Counted from the first letter of the stretch, positions 15,568 to 25,751 are shown. The stretch is DNA of 64,000 nt from an uncultured Bacteroidales bacterium (GCA_900318085.1 ONJF01000007.1:1-64000), one strand, 5' to 3'. Notes: generated by a model from the letters alone, not told the origin. Program-made: numbers and translations.

Positions 15568-17913
15568 TCATTCCGTCATGGAATACGGTTTGTCCTCAGC
15601 CCTCATGCCGTGTTCCAGATTCGGCTCACTACCCATCTCGAAGACCAATTCCCCACCTTGCATCAACTGCGCATGGGTTAGGTACAATTTGTTGATTTCC
15701 TGCCCATTGAGCGTCACTTTCTGCACATAACGGTTCTCGTCGCTCACGTCAGCTGCCTTGATTTCCAAGGTCTTGCCGTTGCCCAAGCGCACTTTCAGAT
15801 AAGGCAAGTAAGGCGCACCTAATACATATTGGTCGCTGCCGGGACATACTGGATAGAAGCCCATCGCGGAGAAGATGTACCAGGCCGACATCTGACCGCA
15901 GTCATCGTTGCCGCAGAGTCCGTCGATGTTGTTTTTGTAGAAGCGGTTCATGATTTCGCGAAGCCAATATTGGGTCTTATAAGGTTGTGAGGTCCAGTTG
16001 TAGAGGTAGGCAATATGATGTGCGGGTTCGTTGCCGTGGTTGTAGCATCCCATCAAGCCTTCCTCGGTGACGTCTTCGGTGTTTTCTAAAAATTCAGATG
16101 GCAGTTGCATGACGAAAAGTGTATCGAGATTGTGGATGAATTGTGCATCGCCGCCCATGGCCTCGATGAGGCCTTTCACGTCTTGAGGCACATAGAACGA
16201 ATACACCCAGGAATTGCCTTCCACGAAGCCTTCGCCCTCGGTGTCGAAGAGGCTGAAGGGCGCTTTCCAAGTGCCGTCGCTCATCTTGGGACGGGCAAAG
16301 CCCAACTCCGTGTCGAAGGTGTTGCGCCAATTGGCAGCGCGTTGTTTGTAGATGTTGGCCATCTCTTGGTTTCCAGCCTTTAGAGCGGCTTGGTAGATGG
16401 CCCAATCGTCATAGGCATATTCCAAAGTGATGGAGACACAGCCGCTGTTCTTGTCGAAGGGGACGTAACCGAGCTGTTGGTAGTCATCAAGGTTGACATA
16501 ATACGGGCATGTGGAACTCCGTTGCATGGCTTTTAGCATGGCGTCACTTTGGTTGGCCACGCCTTTCATATAAGCATCGGCCAATACGGAAACAGCGTGG
16601 TAGCCGATCATGCACCAGTTGTCGTTGCCCATGTGCGACCACACAGGTAGTAGTCCGTGGACGCTCTGCTCGCTGTGTTTCAGCATCGATTGCACCATGT
16701 CGGCATTGCGTTGAGGTTGCAACACATTGAAGAGCGGATGCAAGGCGCGGTAGGTGTCCCAAAGCGAGAACACGGTATAGTTGGTAAAGCCCTCGGCTTG
16801 GTGGATGTTGTGGTCGAGGCCACGGTATTGTCCGTCCACATCCATATAGATGGAGGGATTGATCATGGTGTGATACAACTAGGTGTAAAGCATAGCCTTC
16901 TGATCTTCAGTGCCTTCGGCTTGCAAGATGGAAAGCTCCTTGTTCCATTTGGATTGCGTTTCGGCCAACAACTGCTCAAAGTTGCGACCGTCGGTCTCGG
17001 CATGAAGGTTGCGCAAGGCGCCTTCGGTGTTGGTGGCGGAGAGAGCGACTTTCATCTCCAGAGTATTGGGATTGTTAAAGGTGAAATAAGCCACAATCTT
17101 GCGCCCTGTCATCTCGGGGAAGTTGTGTTTGACATCAAACTTGCCCCAGCCTCCATTGTATTTGGGCTTCTCCAGCTCACGATAACCATAGTCCTTGATG
17201 GGTTGATTGAAACTGATGGCGAAGTAGGTATAGTTTGTCCTCGCCCAGCCGTTGGTGATGCGGTAGCCCGTCAGCAGGGTGTCGTTCTCTACGCGAAGGT
17301 TGGCCCAGAGGGTCTTGCCGTCGTAGTTGTAGATGCCGTGCTGCAAGTCAAGGATGATGCTCCCGTCTTGGCCTTCCGGATAGGTATAGCAATGGATACC
17401 AGCGTGTTCCGTAGCAGTCAGTTGTGCTTTGATGCCATAATCCTGCAAGAAGACCTCATAGTAACCTGGAACGGCAATCTCCGTGTCGTGGCTAAAACGT
17501 GAGCGATAACCTGCATCGGGATTGGTTTGTGTGCCCGGATTGAACTTGATTTCTCCCGTAACAGGCATCACCAAGATGTCGCCCAAATCGGAATGCCCCG
17601 TGCCGCTGAAATGGGTATGGCTGAAGCCCACGATGGTGCTGTCTTTGTGTTGATAGCCAGCGCAATACTCATATACCCGAGGTTGGTAAACGCCGTCGAT
17701 GTTGTGTGGCACAGTGTCGGTGTCGGGACTGAGCTGCACAATACCGAAAGGCGCACAAGCACCAGGGAAGGTATGTCCCATGCCGTTCGTCCCGATGATT
17801 GGGTTGACATATTGGATGTAATCGGCGACGGGTTCTTCGGGAATGGCAGGCTGTTGTGTGCAGCCATAGCAAAACAAGCCGAAAACAAGAATAATTAGAT
17901 AGTGTTTTTTCAT
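15568..17913 (-). pseudogene. GH92 alpha-mannosidase lipoprotein gene interrupted by an in-frame TAG
   Basis: The reading frame from ATG 17913 encodes a lipoprotein signal peptide (LFCYGC) and the GH92 N-terminal domain (VNPIIGTNGMGHTFPGACAPFGIVQLSPD, HTHFSGTGHSDLGD). It reaches TAG at 16879-16881, within ...AMLYT-stop-LYHTMINPSIYMD. The same frame then continues for 436 codons through the GH92 catalytic domain (HGNEPAHHIAYLYN with the acid Glu, GNDDCGQMSAWYIFSAMGFYPV). The amber codon replaces one small residue in a conserved ALYHTM-like segment, so one substitution would explain it. Both halves are otherwise intact, with no decay. GH92 enzymes are calcium-dependent exo-mannosidases acting on N-glycans or yeast mannan. 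The alternatives are a recent nonsense mutation, a sequencing error or read-through. Confidence 0.85.
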
Positions 17914-17931
17914 AAGCAGACATTTCATTTT

Positions 17932-17940
17932 GCAAAAGTA
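17932..17940 (-). promoter_or_regulatory. -7 promoter element for the GH92 gene
   Basis: TACTTTTGC on the minus strand lies 18 bases upstream of ATG 17913. It excludes longer starts that would read through the adjacent repeat array. Confidence 0.75.
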
Positions 17941-17946
17941 GAAAAA

Positions 17947-18130
17947 AGTCCCGTAGGGACGGCAGAAAATAGGCAGGTGGTGTGAACCCCTGCCGTCAAA
18001 ACGGCAATAGGGGTATAAACCCCTGCCGTCAAAACGGCAACAGGGGTATAAACCCCTGCCGACAAAACGGCAATAGGGGTATAAACCCCTGCCGATAAAA
18101 CGGCAATAGGGGTATGAACCCCCGCCGTCA
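17947..18130. repeat. REP-like palindrome followed by a 33-bp tandem hairpin array
   Basis: A REP palindrome AGTCCCGTAGGGACGGCAG (17947-17965) leads into four and a half tandem units of 33 bp. Each unit reads ACCCCTGCCG...CGGCAATAGGGGT, an imperfect hairpin, with one to three changes between copies. The array lies between the divergent promoters of the GH92 gene and dnaG. Because 33 is a multiple of three, one minus-strand frame stays open across it, but I see no gene there. Confidence 0.85.
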
Positions 18131-18159
18131 AAAAATAAATTCAATTCAAATTAATTTCG

Positions 18160-18168
18160 TAGTTTTGC
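18160..18168 (+). promoter_or_regulatory. -7 promoter element for dnaG
   Basis: TAGTTTTGC on the plus strand lies 17 bases before the dnaG ATG at 18185. Confidence 0.7.
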
Positions 18169-18184
18169 AAAACAAAACGCAACG

Positions 18185-20137
18185 ATGGCCATACCCAGAG
18201 AGACAGTGGAGCAAATCCTGCAAGCCGCTCACATTGAGGAGGTTGTAGGCGAGTTCGTCACGCTGAAGAAGCGTGGGTCGAACCTATGGGGCAATTGTCC
18301 CTTCCACAATGAAAAAACGCCATCATTCAGTGTTAATCCAGCGCGAAACATCTTCAAATGCTTCGGCTGTGGCAAGGCGGGCGACTCGGCCAAGTTCCTC
18401 ATGGAACACGAGCATTTCACCTATCCCGAGGCCCTGCGTTATTTGGCGAAGAAATACAACATCAAAATCGAGGAGAAGCAGCAGACCCCAGAGGAGATTA
18501 TGAAGCAGAGCATCCGCGAGAAGATGTTCAACATCAACGAGTTCGCTGACAAGTATTTCGTTGATACGCTGTGGAACACCGATGAGGGCAAGACCATAGG
18601 CCTTGAGTATTTCCGCGAACGTGGCTATTTCGACCCGATTATAGAAAAGTTCCACCTCGGCTATAGCCCCGCCAAATGGGATGCCTTTACTACACATGCC
18701 AAACAGAATGGCTATGCCGACGAGCTCTTGGAGCAAATCGGCTTCTCAATAAAGGGGCAGAAGGGTCTCTACGACCGCTATCATGGCCGTGTGATGTTCC
18801 CTATCCATAACCTCACAGGTCGTGTCATCGGCTTTGGCGGTCGTATCCTTACCAACGACAAGAAAAGCCCGAAATACCAGAACTCGCCCGAGTCGGAGAT
18901 CTACGACAAGAAGCAGACGCTTTATGGCATCTATTTTGCCAAGAACGCCATTGCCCGTCAGGACGAATGCATCCTCGTGGAAGGTTATTTCGATGTGTTG
19001 CGCATGCATCAGATCGGCATCGAGAATGTGGTGGCCAGCAGCGGTACCTCACTGACGATGGAGCAGATCCGCCTCGTGAAGCGCTATACAAAGAATATCA
19101 CCATGCTTTACGATGGCGATGCTGCCGGGCAGCATGCTGCCTTGCGGGGTACCGACATGATCCTCTCCGAGGGCATGAATGTGCGTGTAGTGTTGCTGCC
19201 CCCCGAACACGACCCCGACACTTTTGGCAAGGAGTTTTCGGTAGAATATGTCAGTAACTACCTGAAAGAGAACGCTAAAGACTTTATCCGCTTTAAGACG
19301 GAGTTGCTGCTGAAAGACGCTGAAAACGATCCCATCAAGCGGGGACAGGTCATCCGTGACATTGTGGAGTCCATCTCCGTCATTCCTGATAGCATCTTCC
19401 GGATCACCTATCTGAAGGAATGCAGCCGTCTTTTGGATATGCCCGAACAGACGCTTACCAACGAACTGAATAAGATACTACGGGCCAAACTAAAGAAGAC
19501 TTTAGGCATTGAGGATAATGTGGCTCCTGAAACTGACACCACGACATCGCCCAAACAAGAGGAGACCGTCGAGGACCAGTTGCCTGCGGGCTATTATCAA
19601 GAGCGCGAGTTGGTGAAGCTGTTGCTCATGTATGGAGGAGAATTATTCGTTGACGATCGCAAAGACGAAAATGGGGAGATTGTATATGAACAAGTCTCTG
19701 TGGCCCAGTATATTATCGATGAGTTAAAACAGGATGGCTTTTTGTTTACCAATGTCGTCAACCGCAAGATCTTCGACATCTTCGACCATGCCCTCGATGA
19801 AGGTCGCATCCCCAATGACCAATTCTTTGTTTCCCATGAAGATGAAACCATCGCCGAGCGCGCTGCCGACCTGCTTTCGACGCCATACAAGCTTGACCAA
19901 TGGGAGAAATACAGCATTTTCGTCAAGCGGGAGGAAAACATGTTAAGGTCGGTGGTAAAATCATCGGTGGCTCGCTACAGGGAAATTATTGTGGATGATC
20001 GTTGCAAGGCCATCGAAGAGGAACTGAAAACCACCGAAGACCTAGACGACCAGTTCATTCTCCTCAAGCGGAAGAAAGACTTGGACGACATGCGCAAACA
20101 AATCAATGATGAATTAGGAATAGTGATAACTAAATAA
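18185..20137 (+). CDS. dnaG: DNA primase DnaG
   Basis: This 650-residue primase makes RNA primers for replication. The N-terminal CHC2 zinc finger is complete (CPFHNEKTPSFSV then FKCFGCGKAGD, residues 38-65). The catalytic core carries the TOPRIM motifs ECILVEGYFDVL (about residue 260) and MLYDGDAAGQHA (about residue 308). The C-terminal 200 residues are the more variable helicase-binding region. Length is normal for Bacteroidota. It is followed 35 bases later by map, which has its own promoter. Confidence 0.95.
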   Translation: MAIPRETVEQILQAAHIEEVVGEFVTLKKRGSNLWGNCPFHNEKTPSFSVNPARNIFKCFGCGKAGDSAKFLMEHEHFTYPEALRYLAKKYNIKIEEKQQTPEEIMKQSIREKMFNINEFADKYFVDTLWNTDEGKTIGLEYFRERGYFDPIIEKFHLGYSPAKWDAFTTHAKQNGYADELLEQIGFSIKGQKGLYDRYHGRVMFPIHNLTGRVIGFGGRILTNDKKSPKYQNSPESEIYDKKQTLYGIYFAKNAIARQDECILVEGYFDVLRMHQIGIENVVASSGTSLTMEQIRLVKRYTKNITMLYDGDAAGQHAALRGTDMILSEGMNVRVVLLPPEHDPDTFGKEFSVEYVSNYLKENAKDFIRFKTELLLKDAENDPIKRGQVIRDIVESISVIPDSIFRITYLKECSRLLDMPEQTLTNELNKILRAKLKKTLGIEDNVAPETDTTTSPKQEETVEDQLPAGYYQERELVKLLLMYGGELFVDDRKDENGEIVYEQVSVAQYIIDELKQDGFLFTNVVNRKIFDIFDHALDEGRIPNDQFFVSHEDETIAERAADLLSTPYKLDQWEKYSIFVKREENMLRSVVKSSVARYREIIVDDRCKAIEEELKTTEDLDDQFILLKRKKDLDDMRKQINDELGIVITK

Positions 20138-20144
20138 AAAACAC

Positions 20145-20153
20145 TATTTTTGC
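20145..20153 (+). promoter_or_regulatory. -7 promoter element for map
   Basis: TATTTTTGC on the plus strand lies 20 bases before the map ATG. Confidence 0.7.
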
Positions 20154-20172
20154 AGCCCAAAATACAAACAGC

Positions 20173-21027
20173 ATGTTCACTAGGCGTAAAAGATGGCGTG
20201 TGCCGGCCGGACAGGAACCGACAGCATTGGATAAGAAAGTGATGGCTTTGGAAGCCAAAGGCGTGATGGTGCCCAAGCGCAGCCTCATCCGCACTCCCGA
20301 AGAGATTGAAGGCATCAGAAAGAGCGGTGTCATCAATACGGCCATCCTCGACCTCGTGGGTGAGAAGATCCACGCAGGCATGAGTACGCTTGAAATCGAT
20401 GAGCTTGTCCACAACTACACCATCGAGCATGGTGCCATCCCGGCCACTTTGGGTTACGAAGGCTACCCCAAGAGCGTTTGTGTCTCCATCAACGAGGTGG
20501 TCTGCCACGGCATTCCCTCTGCCAAGGAAATCCTCAAGGAAGGCGACATCGTCAATGTGGACTGCACCACCATTTTGAATGGCTATTATGCCGACGCTTC
20601 CCGTATGTATGTCATCGGACAAACGACAGCCCGCAAGCAAAAACTGGTCGATGTGGCCAAGGAATGCCTTTATGTAGGCATGGAAGCTGCCAAGCCTTTC
20701 GGTTTTGTTGGCGACATCGGTAACGCCATCCAACTACATGCCCATAAGAACGGCTTCAGCGTGGTGCGCGACCTCTGTGGCCACGGTGTGGGCGTCAAGT
20801 TCCATGATGAGCCCGAGGTGCTGCATTATGGGAAGAAAGGTACGGGCATGCTGCTCGTCCCCGGCATGGTGTTCACCATCGAGCCGATGATCAACATGGG
20901 CACTTGGAAAGTCTTCATCGACAGCGCTGACGGCTGGACCGTCATCACCGAAGACGAACTGCCCTCAGCCCAGTGGGAGCATACCTTCCTGATGACCGAG
21001 ACGGGGCTGGAGATTTTGACGCATTGA
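20173..21027 (+). CDS. map: Methionine aminopeptidase, type I
   Basis: This is a 284-residue enzyme that removes N-terminal methionine. The five metal ligands are recognisable: Asp in NVDCTT, Asp in YYADASRMY, His in CGHGVGVKFHDEPEV, Glu in FTIEPMIN and Glu in QWEHTFLMTE. A basic 35-residue N-terminal extension (MFTRRKRWRVPAGQEPT...) precedes the catalytic domain. It is longer than in E. coli MetAP but seen in Bacteroidota homologues. A 28-bp palindrome starts 29 bases past the stop. Confidence 0.93.
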   Translation: MFTRRKRWRVPAGQEPTALDKKVMALEAKGVMVPKRSLIRTPEEIEGIRKSGVINTAILDLVGEKIHAGMSTLEIDELVHNYTIEHGAIPATLGYEGYPKSVCVSINEVVCHGIPSAKEILKEGDIVNVDCTTILNGYYADASRMYVIGQTTARKQKLVDVAKECLYVGMEAAKPFGFVGDIGNAIQLHAHKNGFSVVRDLCGHGVGVKFHDEPEVLHYGKKGTGMLLVPGMVFTIEPMINMGTWKVFIDSADGWTVITEDELPSAQWEHTFLMTETGLEILTH

Positions 21028-21055
21028 TTTTCCAATCGTGTTTAACAGAATCATT

Positions 21056-21083
21056 GTAGAGACATGGCGTGCCGCGTCTCTAC
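21056..21083. terminator. 28-bp palindrome, GTAGAGAC family, copy 2, between convergent genes
   Basis: The palindrome GTAGAGAC...GTCTCTAC is followed by a T run (AATTTTTT). It lies between the stop of map and the stop of the MBOAT gene, so it can act as a rho-independent terminator for map. It belongs to the same repeat family as 15534, 29324, 50535 and 61731. Confidence 0.75.
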
Positions 21084-21092
21084 AATTTTTTA

Positions 21093-22958
21093 TCAGAATT
21101 GGAAATAGATAAACGCCTGCAAATCGGCCGTGATGAACTGGTAAATCACGAAGACAATGAGGGCGCACACCAGGATCATCACAGGGATGGGCATCTTGGC
21201 GAACCATATACGGTAACGACGCTTGAACTTCTCCGGCAGCCAATGGATGACCAAGCCTATTACAATGAGGATGAACACATTGCGATAGTGTAAAACGATT
21301 TCCGGAATCTTGCTTACCTCCCAATGGCTGCCCATTTGGTTCACCATGTTCTTGGCGGTGTTCCATGCCGTTTCGTTCGCTACGGCAGGGTCGAGGTTGG
21401 AACCGCTGCGGAAAAACAGTCGCGTGAAGGTGATGAAAGTAAAGGTCTGGAAGATGGCCCAGGCGTCTTGCAGCCACTGCCATGCCTTCTTTCCGCCAAA
21501 GAGGTTGTAGAGCATCCGTATCATATTGCCAGCCAACACGACAAGACACCAGGCAAAGAGAACATTAAACACGGGCTGTGGCACGAAGACACATAAGATG
21601 CGTAGCAGGAAGGTGACGGCCAAGATAAATAGGGTCCGGCCGTAAATGCTCCAGTCTTTCCAAAAACGATAGAACAGCATGCCGATGCCATTCAAACCGC
21701 CCCAAATCATGAAGTTCCACGAGGCGCCGTGCCACAAGCCTCCGAGAAGCATGGTGTCCATGCGGTTGATCTCTGTGGTGATGGTCTTTCGCGAATTGGG
21801 CCTGAAGAAGGCCAACAAGACAAGGATGACGGTGACGACGCCTACACCCAAGCCAACCCACCAACTGCCCGAGAGGAACACGGCGATGGCAGCCACCATG
21901 GCGATGATGCAGAATGAGCCAAAGGTGCCGTTGCGGTTGCCCCCAAGCGGGATATATAAATAGTCCTGCAGCCAACGCGAAAGCGACATGTGCCAGCGTT
22001 TCCAAAACTCGCCAGGGCTCTTGGCCTTGTAAGGCGAGTTGAAGTTCTTGGGCAGGTAGAAACCCATGAGCATGGCGACACCGATGGCAATGTCGGTGTA
22101 GCCCGAGAAGTCAGCGTAGACTTGGAGCGAATAGCCAAACAATGCCATCAGGTTCTCGAAGCCAGTGTATAGCAGCGGCTGGTCAAATACGCGGTCGATG
22201 AAGTTGACGGCGATATAATCGCTGAGCACGATTTTCTTCACCAAGCCGTTCATAATCCAAAATACGGCGATGCCAAACTGTTTGCGGCTGAGGAAGTATT
22301 TCTTGTGGAGCTGCGGGATGAACTCATTGGCTCTCACGATGGGACCAGCCACCAACTGCGGGAAGAAGCTGACATAGAAGCCGAAGTCGAAGATATTGCG
22401 TACTGGCTTGATGCGCTTGCGGTAGACATCCATGATGTAGCTAATGGCCTGGAAGGTGTAGAAAGAGATGCCTACAGGCAATAGGATGGCGTCGACGCTG
22501 AAACGGTTCGATTGGGTCATTTCATTGCCCACCCACGAGAACACGTCAAAGACGCGAAACTCCAATCCTGTCAGGTTGTTGACCACATCGGTGATGAAAT
22601 AAGCATATTTAAAATAGAACAAGATAGACAGGTTGACGATGACGCTGATTGCGAGTATCGTATTACGACTGCCTGTTTTCTTGCGTGTATGCATCCATCG
22701 TGCCGCAAAATAATTATATAAGGTGATGAAAATCAGGATTAAAGTGAAGAGTCCGCTAGTCTTGTAGTAGAAGAAGAGGCTGACGAAGAACAGGAAGATG
22801 TTGCGCAACAAGCATTTGTTCTTTACCAAACAAAAGACGGCAAATACAATGGCGAAGAAAGCCCAGAAATAGAATTGGGTGAACAATAGGGGATGGGCCT
22901 TGTCGAACGAGAAAAGGTGTGTCAGGAAATCCAGGGCTATGTGGGCTAAATTCTCCAT
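21093..22958 (-). CDS. MBOAT-family O-acyltransferase
   Basis: This is a 621-residue multi-pass membrane protein of the AlgI/DltB/PatA group. Family signatures include LPVGISFYTFQAISYIMDVYR (about residue 160), YADFSGYTDIAIGVAMLMGF, PGEFWKRWHMSLSRWLQDYLYIPLGGNR and the invariant histidine segment LLGGLWHGASWNFMIWGGLNG (about residue 400). These enzymes move acyl groups, usually acetyl, across the inner membrane onto an extracytoplasmic acceptor. It starts one base after the stop of an SGNH-family gene and is the last of four coupled genes. This suggests O-acylation of a periplasmic or surface glycan. Confidence 0.85.
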   Translation of the reverse strand: MENLAHIALDFLTHLFSFDKAHPLLFTQFYFWAFFAIVFAVFCLVKNKCLLRNIFLFFVSLFFYYKTSGLFTLILIFITLYNYFAARWMHTRKKTGSRNTILAISVIVNLSILFYFKYAYFITDVVNNLTGLEFRVFDVFSWVGNEMTQSNRFSVDAILLPVGISFYTFQAISYIMDVYRKRIKPVRNIFDFGFYVSFFPQLVAGPIVRANEFIPQLHKKYFLSRKQFGIAVFWIMNGLVKKIVLSDYIAVNFIDRVFDQPLLYTGFENLMALFGYSLQVYADFSGYTDIAIGVAMLMGFYLPKNFNSPYKAKSPGEFWKRWHMSLSRWLQDYLYIPLGGNRNGTFGSFCIIAMVAAIAVFLSGSWWVGLGVGVVTVILVLLAFFRPNSRKTITTEINRMDTMLLGGLWHGASWNFMIWGGLNGIGMLFYRFWKDWSIYGRTLFILAVTFLLRILCVFVPQPVFNVLFAWCLVVLAGNMIRMLYNLFGGKKAWQWLQDAWAIFQTFTFITFTRLFFRSGSNLDPAVANETAWNTAKNMVNQMGSHWEVSKIPEIVLHYRNVFILIVIGLVIHWLPEKFKRRYRIWFAKMPIPVMILVCALIVFVIYQFITADLQAFIYFQF

Positions 22959-22959
22959 G

Positions 22960-24234
22960 TCATCGTTGCGGATTGGATTTCACATGTTGTATATAACGCT
23001 CAATCAAAGCGTTGTAGAGTAAGTCACCGAGGAGTTTATAGCCATCCGAAGTGAAGTGTACCTTGTCTTTTTGTGCCAATCCGGCTTTTTCCCAGTCTTG
23101 CATCGAGCGAAGTCCCCCCATGATGTCGAACTGGTCCCAAACGGCGGCGTTGTATTTCTTGCCCATCTCCAAGCAGGCCTGCTCGACGATGCTTCCGTTG
23201 GTGTTCACCTCGTAACGTACTCTTTTCTTTTTGCCCTTTACACGCTTGTAGCTGTCGTTGTTGGACATAAAGAGCAATGCACAGTCGGGATTGACACGGT
23301 GGATGATGCGAATCAAGTCATCATAGTTGCGTTTGAAGGTCTCCTTCTCGAAGTTGGCCTCTGCCGCGTCGTTGATGCCGATACCGAAAATGATGAGGTC
23401 GGGGTGGATGAGGTTAAGGTCGCGTTCGAAATCGTCGCAACGCAAATACGACGGCACGCTGGCACCATTGACTCCCACGCCATGCACGCTAATGCCCGAC
23501 ATGCCATTTTCCAACAGCACGCCTTGCAGTGTAAAATCGCCAGGCATGGATTCAAAGAAGATGCAGATGGAGTCGGTGAAATCGGGAAACTCAAAGGTAT
23601 AGGTGGACTGGTAGTCGTCGTATTGTCCGTGTAGGGTCTTTCCCTTGTAGCTTACCACAGGTTCCACATTTTCGGTTTCCGAAAACCCAATGAGGGTTAC
23701 CTTGTTGAAGTTGAATTCGGGTGTCAACAGGTTGGGTCGACGTGCGCGGCTCATGATGCTGACGGTGGCTTTTGGGTCGGTGGTGGTGATAGCCGCGCCA
23801 GCCAAGCCCATGCGTTTGTCGGTATCTTTACGGACGGCGTTGCGGGTATAACCCCATCCGCCCGTGGAACTGACCATAAAATGCGAAGGGTTGTTGGTGC
23901 CACCAGCCGAGAAGGGGAAAACGAAGTTTTGCCCACCGATGAGGTCGGTGCCGATGTTGAGCAAGTTGTCTCGAAATTGTTGGGTGAACACGCCGGCTTG
24001 TACATGAGAGCCACCGATATGCATGATGTTCACATTACCTTCGCCGAGAAACACAACCGAATCCAACTTTTGGAAGAAGCGTTCCATAGCCGTGCTGTCG
24101 CCTGGATAGAGGAGATGGTTGCGTTCGAAATGGGCAAACGAATAATCGTCGATGGGTTTTATTAAGGGCAGGTTTTGTGCAGCGAGCCATTGGCAGGCGA
24201 TGAGCAACCCTATGGTAATCAATAGTTTCTTCAT
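22960..24234 (-). CDS. Periplasmic SGNH/GDSL-family protein, second of two in the O-acylation operon
   Basis: This is a 424-residue protein with a signal peptide (MKKLLITIGLLIACQWLAAQ). SGNH-like features include NIMHIGGSHVQAGVFT (block I, with a GGSH form of the usual GDS), LIIFGIGINDAAE (block III) and DKVHFTSDGYKLLGD (block V with D-x-V-H). It resembles the acyl-handling partners of MBOAT proteins, such as PatB or AlgJ/AlgX. Its start overlaps the stop of the other SGNH gene (ATGA), indicating coupled translation. Whether it transfers or removes acyl groups cannot be told from sequence alone. Confidence 0.78.
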   Translation of the reverse strand: MKKLLITIGLLIACQWLAAQNLPLIKPIDDYSFAHFERNHLLYPGDSTAMERFFQKLDSVVFLGEGNVNIMHIGGSHVQAGVFTQQFRDNLLNIGTDLIGGQNFVFPFSAGGTNNPSHFMVSSTGGWGYTRNAVRKDTDKRMGLAGAAITTTDPKATVSIMSRARRPNLLTPEFNFNKVTLIGFSETENVEPVVSYKGKTLHGQYDDYQSTYTFEFPDFTDSICIFFESMPGDFTLQGVLLENGMSGISVHGVGVNGASVPSYLRCDDFERDLNLIHPDLIIFGIGINDAAEANFEKETFKRNYDDLIRIIHRVNPDCALLFMSNNDSYKRVKGKKKRVRYEVNTNGSIVEQACLEMGKKYNAAVWDQFDIMGGLRSMQDWEKAGLAQKDKVHFTSDGYKLLGDLLYNALIERYIQHVKSNPQR

Positions 24235-25751
24235 TTCTTCTTGGCGCCAAAGGGGTTGTAGGTAGGAAGTTTGATGCGACCTGCGGTGCGAATGGAGTCT
24301 TCTTTCTGGTCGAGGTTGACAAACTCAATGACTTTGTCGCTCGGCACATGTTGGCGCAACTTGTAGAAGTCGTAGTATGTGGTTAACGACTTGGCCAGGT
24401 TGGTGCCTATTTCTTGCGCACCGGTGAAGGTGAAGTGGATGTAGTCAGGGCCGGCCAAGGCGGGTTTGTGTTTCACCCATTGTACCATCGAGCCTTCGCC
24501 ACCCATCACATGGAACATATCCCAATAGGCCACATTGTTGCGCAAAGCCATGTCACGAAGTGAATCGTTCAGTTCGGGCAATCCGTGCCACGTGCCCATC
24601 TTGCCATTGTAGCTGCGTCCCATGTCGGCAGGGCCAATGAAGAGCAGGGTGGCTTTCGGGGCGACGCTTTTCATATAAGTGACTTGTTTTTCTAGCTCTG
24701 CGATATAGGGCGAGATGTTCTTCGGCGAGGAGATGCTGGGCATCCTGTTGCCACCGAATTGCATGATGATGAGGCGCGTGTCCAACAGATCGAACGACTG
24801 GCGTAGGGTGGCCTCGTTGATGCGCGTGAAGATGTTACCTGCACAACCACGCAAGGCGACATTGTCGACGGCCACACCAGGTTCCCCGTCCAAAAGGATG
24901 GCATAGATTTCGGCGTTGCCCTTGAAGTTAATGGTGCCTTTCCGCACTTCGGTAGGCAGATCCCAAGTGATGAGCGAGACGCCTTTGTTGGCATCGAGGA
25001 CCTTGGGTTGGGTCTTGATGGTGTCGCAATTCAGTGAGGCAGTGAAGCCTTGGCTGTTTTTACCCAAGAGCACAGAAACGGTAGAGATTTTCTTGGCCTT
25101 GTCGAAGGCTTGCGAATGGTTGGTGCGGGTGAACGACACCGAGCCGCCGCCAAACACTTGGCTGAACTGCGTCATCACACCGTAGCGGTTGTGCGATGCG
25201 CGTTGGTTGGTGGCATCGCCATAGATGGCATAACGGTTCATGCCCGACGCGTGTTGCGACACCGAGATGGTGGCCACAGGCTGTACGGCAGGAATCATGT
25301 TGGGTCCCGAACCTCCGAAAGACTCCTGCAGTTTTTGGCGCAACACGGACGAGATGCGGTCCATTTCGATTTGTGAGTCACCATAGTGCATGATGCGATA
25401 GGTCTTACCCGTGGCGCGTGCCTGGTCCAATTGCTTGAACAGCTGATCGAAGTAGGTGTAGTCGTCTTTTGGCAGATAGATGCGGTTGGGGTTCTCTTTC
25501 AGGTAGTCGCGGAAAAAGCGCATGCTGTCAAGCAAATTGTCGGAGACCGTCATCTCAAAGCTCTTGTTCACTTTGTTCAAAACATCGTCGACGTCGACTT
25601 CTTCTTTGGCAGGAGCCGAGTCCTCGGCAAAGGAGGGGAATCGAAGTGTCATGCCTCCGATGGCCAGTCCTTCGGAAGGGAAGAAATACCAAGTGACGCC
25701 CAAAAGGAGGATGACCGAAAAGATAAATATGAGGATACGAATGGGTTTCAT
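24231..25751 (-). CDS. Membrane-anchored SGNH/GDSL-family protein, first of two in the O-acylation operon
   Basis: This is a 506-residue protein with an N-terminal transmembrane anchor (ILIFIFSVILLLGVTWYFF). Block I is RIMHYGDSQIEMDRI with the catalytic Ser in GDS (about residue 123), block III LIIMQFGGNRMP and block V DYIHFTFTGAQEIG with the Asp/His pair. Spacing between the blocks is long, with a beta-rich insert between I and III. Its start overlaps the stop of the LysM gene and its stop overlaps the next start. It is probably a periplasmic acyltransferase or esterase working with the MBOAT protein. Confidence 0.8.
   Translation of the reverse strand: MKPIRILIFIFSVILLLGVTWYFFPSEGLAIGGMTLRFPSFAEDSAPAKEEVDVDDVLNKVNKSFEMTVSDNLLDSMRFFRDYLKENPNRIYLPKDDYTYFDQLFKQLDQARATGKTYRIMHYGDSQIEMDRISSVLRQKLQESFGGSGPNMIPAVQPVATISVSQHASGMNRYAIYGDATNQRASHNRYGVMTQFSQVFGGGSVSFTRTNHSQAFDKAKKISTVSVLLGKNSQGFTASLNCDTIKTQPKVLDANKGVSLITWDLPTEVRKGTINFKGNAEIYAILLDGEPGVAVDNVALRGCAGNIFTRINEATLRQSFDLLDTRLIIMQFGGNRMPSISSPKNISPYIAELEKQVTYMKSVAPKATLLFIGPADMGRSYNGKMGTWHGLPELNDSLRDMALRNNVAYWDMFHVMGGEGSMVQWVKHKPALAGPDYIHFTFTGAQEIGTNLAKSLTTYYDFYKLRQHVPSDKVIEFVNLDQKEDSIRTAGRIKLPTYNPFGAKKK

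Noticed and set aside
15568..17913. General read-through of TAG in this genome
   Set aside because: TAG ends other genes normally, for example at 290 and 53303.
17947..18130. N-terminal extension of the GH92 protein made of 11-residue repeats
   Set aside because: The frame is open only because the repeat is 33 bp. The promoter and signal peptide at 17913-17940 place the real start after the array.
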